From assembly GCA_963978545.1 (NCBI GenBank), contig OZ021721.1, positions 35,451,348 through 35,515,347 of the forward strand: 64,000 nucleotides of DNA, given 5' to 3'. Position numbers and translations under genes: made by a program. Shown piece after piece: positions 1 to 11,300 of this stretch (positions are counted from its first letter, which is position 1; each line of letters opens with the position of its first letter). Source of the stretch: Linyphia triangularis. Its lineage: Eukaryota; Arthropoda; Arachnida; Araneae; Linyphiidae. Under the pieces are notes generated by a model, which was not told the DNA's origin, did no database searches, and saw only the letters and a list, made by a program, of their open reading frames with translations.

Positions 1-2
1 TC

Positions 3-986
3 GATTCGGTTAGAAGAAATATTTCAAACACAAATTTACGAGGAAATAGGGGGTACGAAACAAAGTATAATGATAGTGAACATGTAACAGGTCATTATAA
101 TAAACGTGCCCAAACCTGGTCAAAAAAGCAGCTTACTAACCCGTGTGTATATAATAAAAATAATAGTGCATCTTGTGGCTATAACAAATATAGTAGTGCA
201 TCTGGTGGTTATAGTAGAAATAATGATTCTTCTTGTGTAAATAATGGTAGAAGTAATACTGTAAATAATGATAGATATAATACTGTAAATGATTATGATA
301 ATACTAATAGAAATAAAAGTAGTTCAGTTGATAAGAACAACAGTGTAGTCTGCTGGCACTGTAACAAGTTTGGACATAAAAGTTTTGAGTGCCCAGACAA
401 AAGGGTAGTTAACAGTGTAAATAAAGCTTTACCAGTATGTAATAAAACTTGGAAAAAGTTAATTATTAGAGGTAATGAAGTTTTATCTTTGGTGGATACA
501 GGGAGTGATTTATGTCTATGTAATCTAGAATTTTATTCAAGTATTGGTAATCCGGAATTATTACATGAAAGTATTACTATTAATGGGGTTAACACACAAG
601 GTATTATGCCTAAGGGATATTTTTACTGTGATATTGAAATTGATGATTTTTCCATATCAAATAAAGTGTATGTGATGAATAATCTGAGTACCACATTCAT
701 TCTGGGAATGGATTTGCTTTCCAAAGTAAATTATGTTTTAAGCGATCAAGAACTCGTAATTCGTAGTATTAAAGATCATAAAACAATCTCTTTAGCTCAA
801 ATGAAACAGATCAAAATGCCCAAAGAACAGGAAATAAAAAGTAACTTTATTTCCAGTGTTTTTATAAAAGAGGCAATTCCGTCTTACGATAAATTCAAGG
901 TCAAAAGGTATCACTCTTCAGAAATTAATGAGCTGCATGATTCGCAAATATCTTTGGGAGGTAAACAGGGCCACGTGAGTAGTTAG
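3..986 (+). CDS. Retroelement Gag C-terminus plus aspartic protease, truncated
   Basis: The frame is open from the first bases, so the 5' end lies outside the window; counting from base 3 it is 327 codons. Residues about 50-110 are low-complexity Asn/Ser/Tyr-rich. A single CCHC zinc knuckle (C117, C120, H125, C130) is followed by a retropepsin domain with catalytic DTG at 165-167 and an ILGMDLL motif typical of the C-terminal half of the fold. This is the Gag-to-protease junction of an LTR retroelement, which packages RNA and processes the polyprotein. The frame enters the giant palindrome at base 972, and its last four sense codons and TAG stop come from palindrome sequence, so no reverse transcriptase follows. 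The retroelement superfamily (Ty3 or BEL type) cannot be decided from this part. It is clearly interrupted, but the remaining frame has no stop or shift, suggesting a fairly young copy. Confidence 0.75.
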   Translation, partial: DSVRRNISNTNLRGNRGYETKYNDSEHVTGHYNKRAQTWSKKQLTNPCVYNKNNSASCGYNKYSSASGGYSRNNDSSCVNNGRSNTVNNDRYNTVNDYDNTNRNKSSSVDKNNSVVCWHCNKFGHKSFECPDKRVVNSVNKALPVCNKTWKKLIIRGNEVLSLVDTGSDLCLCNLEFYSSIGNPELLHESITINGVNTQGIMPKGYFYCDIEIDDFSISNKVYVMNNLSTTFILGMDLLSKVNYVLSDQELVIRSIKDHKTISLAQMKQIKMPKEQEIKSNFISSVFIKEAIPSYDKFKVKRYHSSEINELHDSQISLGGKQGHVSS

Positions 987-1040
987 AAATTGGGCATCCT
1001 GAGCCAGGGCGGTGCCGGTGCAGGGACGAGGGACGATGAC

Positions 1041-1175
1041 GTCACCGGAAGTGGGCGTGACCGGAAGGGGCGTGACCGGAAGGGGCGTGACCGGAAGGGG
1101 CGTGACCGGATATGACGTCACAGGAAGTGATATCACCGGATATGCCGTCACCGGAAGTCAAGTGACCGGAAATGG
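1041..1175 (+). repeat. 15-bp GC-rich tandem repeat at left palindrome tip (9 units)
   Basis: Nine units of about 15 bp with the consensus GTGACCGGAAGGGGC; some units carry TATGACGTCA or CAGGAAGT variants. The GC content stands out against the AT-rich surroundings. The ACCGGAAG core resembles an ETS-factor site and TGACGTCA is a CREB/ATF site. Small frames that run through this array translate the repeat and are not genes. Confidence 0.9.
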
Positions 1176-1230
1176 TGTTGAGTTGTTCCCCTCCTGCTGT
1201 TGTTTTAGTTTCATTATAAGCTGTTTGTGT

Positions 1231-1600
1231 ATGACGTCACAGTAGGTATGACGTCATAATGTGTTTTATATTAAAGTTTAGAGCGATGGCAACACTTTTT
1301 AGTTTCGGTTTATCTAGCAGACGGAGTTGAGTTGTTCTAGGACTGCTTCTTAGCGAATAAGTTAGAATGATAGGTTTTTATTGCATCACGTCACAGTAAG
1401 TATGACGTCATAATGTGTTGTATATCAAAGTTTAGAGCGATGGCAACACTTTTTAGTGTCGATTTACCTTTAAGATGGAGCTGAATTGTTCTAGGGCTGC
1501 TTCTAAACGAATAAGTTAGAGTGATAGGTATTTTTAGTAATGACGTCACAGTGGGTATGACGTCATTCTATGTTAAGATTTACGTTTTAAGTGGTGATAA
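1231..1600 (+). repeat. About 155-bp tandem repeats with paired TGACGTCA sites (left arm)
   Basis: Two full units and part of a third start at 1,231, 1,385 and 1,540 (periods 154 and 155). Each begins with a closely spaced pair of cAMP-response-element-like sites (GACGTCAC, then TGACGTCA 10-15 bp later), followed by a conserved stretch containing GCGATGGCAACACTTTTTAG. The layout looks like an enhancer or LTR-like U3 region, but no LTR boundary was found. The mirror copy lies at 15,062-15,421. Confidence 0.85.
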
Positions 1601-1792
1601 CATTGGATATATACTAAATTTAGTTTTCAGGTGTTGGCAACGAATTCTGATCGGTCAGCTAAATGCTCGCTTGTGACTGATAAGTTTTAAACATGTGATC
1701 AAAAGCTAACTCCTGATTGACTGTTTGGTTTTCTAGCGAGTTACTTACATATCCTTTAGTCAAGTTAAAATACCTGCAACAAAGTTACACAA

Positions 1793-1826
<34 letters not shown>

Positions 1827-2458
1827 AATGTTAAATTTGAAAAGTTAATAAAAGTGAAGGCCATTTGCTAAGGGTCAAAAAGAACCCTAACCCCGAGCTA
1901 CACGTGACATTTCAATATTTTACCAAATAATTGTTAAAATATCGACTATCGGACGTTGCCTTCATGGTAACTCATCTACCCACCCCCCTTCCCTAACTAA
2001 TTTTGAATAAGTTAAGACTTTAGAATTACAATTAATAAATTTTGAAAAATTATTTATTAAAGGTGAGGACCCACCTCCAGCCCGATACCTCTTTTAGGAA
2101 GAATTGGTACCGCCTCACTCCACCCTATCAACAACAACAACAACAACAACAACAAAAAACTTATTTCAAAGAACGTATATTTCCTTGAAATATGAGGTCA
2201 CTAACCAACCATACAATAATATCTTTTAAGAAGACATCATTACCTTAAATCCTAAACAATTTTAAATTTTAAAAAATCTGAAAAGAAGACTTGTGAGAAC
2301 GTATATTTCTCTCATGAATTAAATTTAATGGTCACATACAAAATCCTGGAAAAAAAAAATTAACGCTAAATAAGTTTTTAAAAAATTAGTTAAAGTAATA
2401 TTTTAGTTAAATTAAGGCTTAAAGAGATAAAAAAAAAAATAAGGATTAAATGAATGAT

Positions 2459-2551
2459 TTAAGGAATTTTGAAGTGACCATAGGCATAGCTGGTTATGCC
2501 ATCTTCCAGCAGATACCGCTTGTCGTCATAGGCCGACAAGGCTCTCTTGGT
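2459..2551 (-). pseudogene. C-terminal tail of a Polinton-type DNA polymerase (relic, left arm)
   Basis: This is the mirror copy of 14,100-14,192, identical on the other strand. See that entry for the reasoning. Confidence 0.4.
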
Positions 2552-2734
2552 TTGTTGGAGTGAGAAGATGTTTAAAAATTCACTTACCGAATAATCGAAA
2601 CGAAATCTGCGAAGCTAAAATAACTGTGAATAACTACACAAGTACGAACAAAATCGCGATGAGAAAAAAAAACACGAAGTATTAAACACGTCTTTCACAC
2701 TCAGGTATCTAAATAGAAATGGCGAGACGGCAAC

Positions 2735-2795
2735 CGGTAGCGTCTATATATGAGGGGTGATCACGTGACTTCACCGACCAATCAGGTTTCACGGT
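2735..2795 (-). promoter_or_regulatory. TATA/CCAAT promoter-like stretch (left arm, points outward)
   Basis: On the minus strand an inverted CCAAT box (TGATTGG) lies about 30 bp upstream of a TATATATAG box at about 2,745-2,752. It is the mirror of 13,862-13,912. Transcription would run outward, away from the centre of the palindrome, toward the polymerase-tail relic. Confidence 0.45.
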
Positions 2796-3079
2796 AGAGG
2801 CTGCTACTGACTATCGACCCGTCAGAAGGGAGGGGAGCGAGACTAGGGATGTTTCAACACGCTTCAACGCGTTTGCGAGTTGAGTTGTTGTGTAACGATC
2901 TTGCTTGAAACAGTTAAAGTGATAGATAATTTGTTCGTGACGTCATAGTGTAGCGAATGGGTTTTTAGCGTAGACAGTTGTTGCAATTGGAGTAATTATG
3001 AAATTTATTAAATATAAAGATAATATTTAGTAATAATTATCAGATTTTATTATTATTATTATAAAAAATAAACTTATAA

Positions 3080-4440
3080 AAAAAGTGAACGTGAAAATTT
3101 ACTTTACGAATAAAAATCATGTCTTTAAAATGTGTACGAATATCACTAAATAAGAGAAAAAAGTAACATACTTAAACTCTTTAAAATAAATAACTTTAAC
3201 ATTAACGTAAAAAATTTACTTTTCACATAAAAATCACTTTAAAATGAGTAAAAATATCGCTAAATAAGAGAAAAAAAAGTAACTTACTTAAAATTTCTAA
3301 GATAAATATTTAACCTTTACTCTAAAATTCCCTTCATATATAAAAATCACGACTTTAAAATATGACATGCAAGAGAAAAGTAACGTACTTAAACTTTCTA
3401 CGACAAATAACTTTAACATTAACGTAACATTTTACTTTACAGATAAAAATCCCGACTTTAAAATATGTAGAAATATCGCTAAATAAAAGAAGAAAAAAAA
3501 GTAACATACTTAAACTTTGTACGACAAATAACTTTGACATTAACGTAAAAAATTTTCTTCACATATAAAAATCACGACTTTAAATTTGACATGCAGGAGG
3601 AAAGTATAACATACCTATAATTTCTACGACAAAGAATTCAAACATTGCCATTCATGTCTTTAAAATGTATAATGACAACTCTAACTTTTAGAAAAAAGAA
3701 ACACTAAAAATTTACAAGGCCAAGAATTTAAAATTGAACGTGAAAATTAACTTCACATGTACAATCATACTCTTATATCAACGATAAATAAGATAAAAAA
3801 GAAGCTCTAAAAATTTATAAGGCAAATAATTTAAATAATACGCGAAAATTTACCACACATATAAAAATTATGTCTTTCAAATGTGTAAGAATAACGCTAA
3901 ATTAGAGAAAAAGAAATACTAAAAATTTATAAGGTAAGGAATTGAAACAATATGCGAAAATTTATTTCACGCATAAAATTTTTATCTTTAAAATGTGTAA
4001 GAATAATGCTAAATTAGAGAAGAAAAAAAAAATAACATACTTAAACTTTCTTCGACAACAATTTAAACAATACGCGACATTTTCATACACAATTATTTTC
4101 TTAGGTTAATGTTAAATAATGGGAAATTTAACAGAAGAAAAATTTCAAAGATAAAGAATTTTAACCTTTACACGAAAATTTACCTCACAAAAATATCATA
4201 TCCTTAAACTTTAACGTGACAATTTACTCTTCATATACAATTAAACTCTTAGGTTAATGTTAAATAAGAAAAAAAAAATATACTTAAAATTTCTAAGATA
4301 AACATAAAGTAAAAATTTCGTATCATGTGTTTAAAATTTAACATATAAGAGAAAAAAAACTAACATACTTGAACTTTCTATAGCAAAGAATTTAAGCATT
4401 AGCGTAAAAATTCACTTTACATATAAAATTCACATCTTTA
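3080..4440 (+). repeat. Diverged satellite of about 115-bp units (left arm)
   Basis: About eleven diverged units recur, recognised by AAAAATCACGACTTTAAAAT (near 3,114, 3,232, 3,346, 3,448 and 3,568 and further on), followed by ATATCGCTAAATAAGAG and a poly-A rich tract. Spacing is 102-120 bp. The units are much more diverged from each other than the two palindrome arms are, so the satellite is older than the palindrome or its last homogenisation. The mirror is 12,211-13,571. Confidence 0.8.
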
Positions 4441-4700
4441 AATGGGAAGATAAGCAGGTGACGGTAATTAGCCAATCAGGGTAGCGGTAGGTGATACGCC
4501 ATTCGCCGGCATTTTTAGATCGGAGGATGAGTCACGCTAAAACTTGATGGAACAGGTCGGGAGATTTGTACAGCAAGAACAACAGCATCGACGCGCAAGC
4601 AGCGGGTGATGCTGTGATGTGTCAGCAGGTCTTTGAGATTATCGTTTTCCTACTTTGCCGTTTTCATAATGAAATGTTTGTGAAAACTTGGAATGAATAA
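4441..4700 (+). other. GC-richer island inside the AT-rich arm (left)
   Basis: About 250 bp with clearly higher GC than its surroundings. It holds a CCAATCAG box, an AP-1-like TGAGTCA and several CG dinucleotides, and has no credible reading frame. It may be a second promoter or a residue of formerly coding DNA. The mirror is 11,950-12,210. Confidence 0.5.
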
Positions 4701-7700
4701 AGTGGATTTCAAAGACATATTAGTAAGTGAAGGTAGAATTCGCATGGACTTTCTTCCAAAAAGTATGATTCACTTGGAGAATTTAAGATCATTTCTACTT
4801 GACAACTTTTCTATTATTTAAAACATTGAATATTGTTCAAACTCAGTGGGATTATATGCTACAATACGGCTAAAACTTAACAAAATTGTTACATAGAAGA
4901 AAAATAGTAAGAGATTTAAAATAAATATTAGTTATAGATACTCCAAAGAAAAAATTTCACCTCTACTTTTCAATCGGAAAATCAATACAAGTTGGAAATT
5001 TATGTTACTTCAAGAAAGACTTAGACAATTTACTTTGTAATAATATACGTTAAGGTGTCGTATTAACTCGTGCAATACATGCTGACTAAGGTTTATTTTA
5101 CTTGAAAGGTGAATTGGGGGAAAATATTAAATAAATTGTAGATATTAAATACATTGTAGATATGAATTCAAGTTTTGAAAATCACCTGCAAGACTTTTAA
5201 AACATCTTAAGATAAATTGAAAGAAACTTTTTATACTCTGAAAGGAAATCACAAGTAATTTAGTTAACTTTTTTCATGGTAACACTCATATTCAACGACA
5301 TGTTTTTAAAATTTAACCTTCTTTACATGATAATAGTTATAAATTTTTTCAATCTCAGATGCGATATACTATTATTTCTAACATATATGTTACGAATTGT
5401 GTAAAGTTTTTAAAAGAGTATATGCAAATCACCAATCAGAAACATAAAAATCTAACATCAATCAAACACACTAAAATAATAAGATATTTTCCTTAGTGGA
5501 AATAGTTAACTACTCATGTGATGGAATGTACTTAGAAAATTTAAATACTGAAAAAAGTTTGCTAGGCAAACTTAAAGAATATATATATTTTTTTTTTCTT
5601 GTGAAAAACTAGCATAAATTTGAAAAATATAGAGTTTGTTACTACGTAAAATTGAACATCATCTGGACATACTAAATTATACATGAATTTTTTTTTATTT
5701 GAGAGGTGCTGACAATATATCATTAATACAGAGATTTTTAACTTCCACCCATAATTTCTAAATAACTTATACATAAATTTCAGAAAACTGAAACGGAATG
5801 TGTTTTACAAGACGCTTATTTTGTAAGATGAATATTCAATATTAATATAACTAAGCAAAGTTCATTACGGAAAAAACTTGTAAAAGATACTTATATTTTG
5901 AAAATAGTTTGAAATATCCTTTTAAATTTATGAATGCTCGCTTTCGAAAGACACAAATAAAACTGATATTACACATGATAATTAACACATGCATAACATT
6001 AATCAAACAAAGTGGAATTTTTATTGCTTGTGACCGATAACTTTTCAGTGAAGTAGAACTTACATAGGAAATTTGTGCAAACTTTTTCAACTTTTAAACC
6101 AAGTATTATGTAAAATTATAAATTACGATAGGAAATAGCACACTTCAGAATCGGAACAAGTCTTCTAGTTAAGCTAAATTTATTTCTCAAGGAATTGAAA
6201 GCATACCAGACAAGTCCTTATCATTTCGCATCTTTTCTCATGTTGCAAGAAGACATACTTTGTAAAAGATCGTCGTTGCACTTAACAAAAATCAGTAAAA
6301 ATAAATGTATTTTCTATGGCAAAGATAAAACTTCACAACTTAATTACTGAAATTTAGCTAAGTTGCATATGGTTTATTCACATAACTCGCATATGCTTCG
6401 AATGTTGAAATACATTTGTCATTTGAAATCAAACTAATCGAAAATAAATGCTACCTACATTTTCAAGTCGGAAATTACTATTAAATAAACTTTACATGTA
6501 AAACATTGTCATGTTAAAAAGAAAAATCTACAAAAATGTAAATGATAATTTTACTGTTGGTACATAAATGATGAATAATTTATGATTTTATTCTAGGAAA
6601 ACGTTTTATTGTCTAACAGAGAACTTAAACTTTAACAGAAAAATAAAAAAATACAATTTTTATATCCTATCATGCTTGTCGAAAATTGAATTTATTAGCT
6701 GTTGTAATAGATTTTTATTGTCCAAATTTCTATAGTTTTTCTTCCCGGTGCAATAAAATTAAGTTCATGTGTAATGATTAGGTTTTTTTTTTTTTATGAA
6801 TCTTATAAATTTAATGAAATTATTATGACCTAAGAGATTGAGTGAACTGAATAAATCAATGATGTAAATTTAAACAGTGACTTGAACTGATACATACTAT
6901 AACTGTAAAGAAGTATGACAAAGTGATAGATGAAGTAAAAATAGAAGTTGAATGAAATGTGTTGAAAAAAGTTGAAGACGACAAGAAATTCGTAATTGAG
7001 AATTATCATTGACTTATATTAACTTCGTTTTCTTGCTTATGACAAGAAAATACACTCTTTCTTATTAAGAACCAACTTGATATCTTATCATAGAATGACA
7101 ATGATGAAATATCTATACATTAAAAAAAAAAATACCAAACTTAGACATAGCAAATTTCTTGAAATTCATGTATAATGCGAGAAGTTTTACTGGAAATATA
7201 GAAGATACAACATTGAAAGATGTGAATGTTTCGAAGTACTTTATCAGAAATAAAAAAAAAAATGCGCTGAGATTCGCTATAAAAAATTTTAGGAGAAAGT
7301 TTAAACAAAATTTAAAATCAAACATGCTTTTAAATGGGAACACAAATATTAAAACTATAGCACATTAAACAATTTATATTACGTCATCTCAGTTGTATCA
7401 AACTGGATAACATGAAAAACAACCACAAACTGAATAAACATGAAAATTATCAATATATGTGGAAAAGTTTCCTTTTTTCACATATAAAAAAAATAACACA
7501 TTGACGTACGTTAAGATCACGAAACATGCATAATCATATACGGATAAGAGCAACCAATGTTGCGGGGAGATATTCACATGATGGTCAATATCCCATGAAT
7601 AAATTGATTGATTGAATTTATAATGCTAATTCCAATAGTATTCCACGTAACTTCAACTTCATATGTTACACTATAGATATATTTTTTCAAATATATTGAC

Positions 7701-8298
7701 TTTCAAAAAATCATCCTTCAATACAAGAATGATCATAGTAAGAATAAAAGAAAAGATACTAAGCATTGATTTAAAGTGTATTTATTTCAACTTAGCAACA
7801 AATCATATGCTTGAAACGAAAATTGCTTCGAACCAAAGTATAACCATCCAATTTCATTGATTCCTACAAGGACATTTTTCTCATCTAGTAATTGAATTTT
7901 TTTTTTTCCTCATACACATTATAAGTGATGTCCAATCAGGTGTAGAATAGTTGAAGATATCCGACCTCTTTCTAAATATTAATAAGTCACTGTTGAAAAA
8001 CTTATAAAAATTTCAATTTACACTTAAAGTTTTTTTTTTTTTATATATATTTCAAAGAATTTTTTCAAATCAATATGTATATTTAAATACTGAAACTTAT
8101 TCACTTCAATAAATGTATGTTTAAGTTATAAAACTCTTCGTATGTATTGAAAAATTGTAACTTTTCGTCTTCTTTGTATAAATCGATAACTTATACACTA
8201 GTTCTTCATCAATTAATCTTCTAAGTAAATCTTTCAAAGGTAAAAACATACTTATAGCTTTGCATTTGTAACAAGTTAAATTGTACATGTTTCTCGTG
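4701..8298. other. AT-rich inner core of the left arm, no gene seen
   Basis: Strongly AT-rich, with many short homopolymers. All frames are under 80 codons, of Phe/Lys/Ile-rich composition, and none matches a family I recognise. The small frames recur as exact mirror images on the opposite strand of the right arm, as the palindrome demands; that is not evidence for coding. Confidence 0.7.
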
Positions 8299-8351
8299 AA
8301 ATTAAAATTTTATATGTTTTCCATGAAAATATCTGAAATTTTGTAACTTTC
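8299..8351. other. Spacer at the centre of the palindrome
   Basis: Arm identity is lost between about 8,290 and 8,360. Nearest the centre, GTTTC can still be paired with GAAAC, but the next 10 bp match only partly and the inner 50 bp are asymmetric. A short asymmetric centre is what allows such an inverted repeat to be replicated and cloned at all. Confidence 0.8.
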
Positions 8352-11300
8352 ACATGAAACATGTACAATTTAACATGTTACAAATGCAAAGCTATAAGTA
8401 TGTTTTTACCTTTGAAAGATTTACTTAGAAGATTAATTGATGAAGAACTAGTGTATAAGTTATCGATTTATACAAAGAAGACGAAAAGTTACAATTTTTC
8501 AATACATACGAAGAGTTTTATAACTTAAACATACATTTATTGAAGTGAATAAGTTTCAGTATTTAAATATACATATTGATTTGAAAAAATTCTTTGAAAT
8601 ATATATAAAAAAAAAAAAAACTTTAAGTGTAAATTGAAATTTTTATAAGTTTTTCAACAGTGACTTATTAATATTTAGAAAGAGGTCGGATATCTTCAAC
8701 TATTCTACACCTGATTGGACATCACTTATAATGTGTATGAGGAAAAAAAAAAATTCAATTACTAGATGAGAAAAATGTCCTTGTAGGAATCAATGAAATT
8801 GGATGGTTATACTTTGGTTCGAAGCAATTTTCGTTTCAAGCATATGATTTGTTGCTAAGTTGAAATAAATACACTTTAAATCAATGCTTAGTATCTTTTC
8901 TTTTATTCTTACTATGATCATTCTTGTATTGAAGGATGATTTTTCGAAAGTCAATATATTTGAAAAAATATATCTATAGTGTAACATATGAAGTTGAAGT
9001 TACGTGGAATACTATTGGAATTAGCATTATAAATTCAATCAATCAATTTATTCATGGGATATTGACCATCATGTGAATATCTCCCCGCAACATTGGTTGC
9101 TCTTATCCGTATATGATTATGCATGTTTCGTGATCTTAACGTACGTCAATGTGTTATTTTTTTTATATGTGAAAAAAGGAAACTTTTCCACATATATTGA
9201 TAATTTTCATGTTTATTCAGTTTGTGGTTGTTTTTCATGTTATCCAGTTTGATACAACTGAGATGACGTAATATAAATTGTTTAATGTGCTATAGTTTTA
9301 ATATTTGTGTTCCCATTTAAAAGCATGTTTGATTTTAAATTTTGTTTAAACTTTCTCCTAAAATTTTTTATAGCGAATCTCAGCGCATTTTTTTTTTTAT
9401 TTCTGATAAAGTACTTCGAAACATTCACATCTTTCAATGTTGTATCTTCTATATTTCCAGTAAAACTTCTCGCATTATACATGAATTTCAAGAAATTTGC
9501 TATGTCTAAGTTTGGTATTTTTTTTTTTAATGTATAGATATTTCATCATTGTCATTCTATGATAAGATATCAAGTTGGTTCTTAATAAGAAAGAGTGTAT
9601 TTTCTTGTCATAAGCAAGAAAACGAAGTTAATATAAGTCAATGATAATTCTCAATTACGAATTTCTTGTCGTCTTCAACTTTTTTCAACACATTTCATTC
9701 AACTTCTATTTTTACTTCATCTATCACTTTGTCATACTTCTTTACAGTTATAGTATGTATCAGTTCAAGTCACTGTTTAAATTTACATCATTGATTTATT
9801 CAGTTCACTCAATCTCTTAGGTCATAATAATTTCATTAAATTTATAAGATTCATAAAAAAAAAAAAAACCTAATCATTACACATGAACTTAATTTTATTG
9901 CACCGGGAAGAAAAACTATAGAAATTTGGACAATAAAAATCTATTACAACAGCTAATAAATTCAATTTTCGACAAGCATGATAGGATATAAAAATTGTAT
10001 TTTTTTATTTTTCTGTTAAAGTTTAAGTTCTCTGTTAGACAATAAAACGTTTTCCTAGAATAAAATCATAAATTATTCATCATTTATGTACCAACAGTAA
10101 AATTATCATTTACATTTTTGTAGATTTTTCTTTTTAACATGACAATGTTTTACATGTAAAGTTTATTTAATAGTAATTTCCGACTTGAAAATGTAGGTAG
10201 CATTTATTTTCGATTAGTTTGATTTCAAATGACAAATGTATTTCAACATTCGAAGCATATGCGAGTTATGTGAATAAACCATATGCAACTTAGCTAAATT
10301 TCAGTAATTAAGTTGTGAAGTTTTATCTTTGCCATAGAAAATACATTTATTTTTACTGATTTTTGTTAAGTGCAACGACGATCTTTTACAAAGTATGTCT
10401 TCTTGCAACATGAGAAAAGATGCGAAATGATAAGGACTTGTCTGGTATGCTTTCAATTCCTTGAGAAATAAATTTAGCTTAACTAGAAGACTTGTTCCGA
10501 TTCTGAAGTGTGCTATTTCCTATCGTAATTTATAATTTTACATAATACTTGGTTTAAAAGTTGAAAAAGTTTGCACAAATTTCCTATGTAAGTTCTACTT
10601 CACTGAAAAGTTATCGGTCACAAGCAATAAAAATTCCACTTTGTTTGATTAATGTTATGCATGTGTTAATTATCATGTGTAATATCAGTTTTATTTGTGT
10701 CTTTCGAAAGCGAGCATTCATAAATTTAAAAGGATATTTCAAACTATTTTCAAAATATAAGTATCTTTTACAAGTTTTTTCCGTAATGAACTTTGCTTAG
10801 TTATATTAATATTGAATATTCATCTTACAAAATAAGCGTCTTGTAAAACACATTCCGTTTCAGTTTTCTGAAATTTATGTATAAGTTATTTAGAAATTAT
10901 GGGTGGAAGTTAAAAATCTCTGTATTAATGATATATTGTCAGCACCTCTCAAATAAAAAAAAATTCATGTATAATTTAGTATGTCCAGATGATGTTCAAT
11001 TTTACGTAGTAACAAACTCTATATTTTTCAAATTTATGCTAGTTTTTCACAAGAAAAAAAAAATATATATATTCTTTAAGTTTGCCTAGCAAACTTTTTT
11101 CAGTATTTAAATTTTCTAAGTACATTCCATCACATGAGTAGTTAACTATTTCCACTAAGGAAAATATCTTATTATTTTAGTGTGTTTGATTGATGTTAGA
11201 TTTTTATGTTTCTGATTGGTGATTTGCATATACTCTTTTAAAAACTTTACACAATTCGTAACATATATGTTAGAAATAATAGTATATCGCATCTGAGATT

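Noticed and set aside
918..1245. Frames encoding VTG/VTP-type repeats at the palindrome tips
   Set aside because: They translate the 15-bp DNA repeat (a multiple of three) on both strands at once and carry different unit numbers in the two arms.
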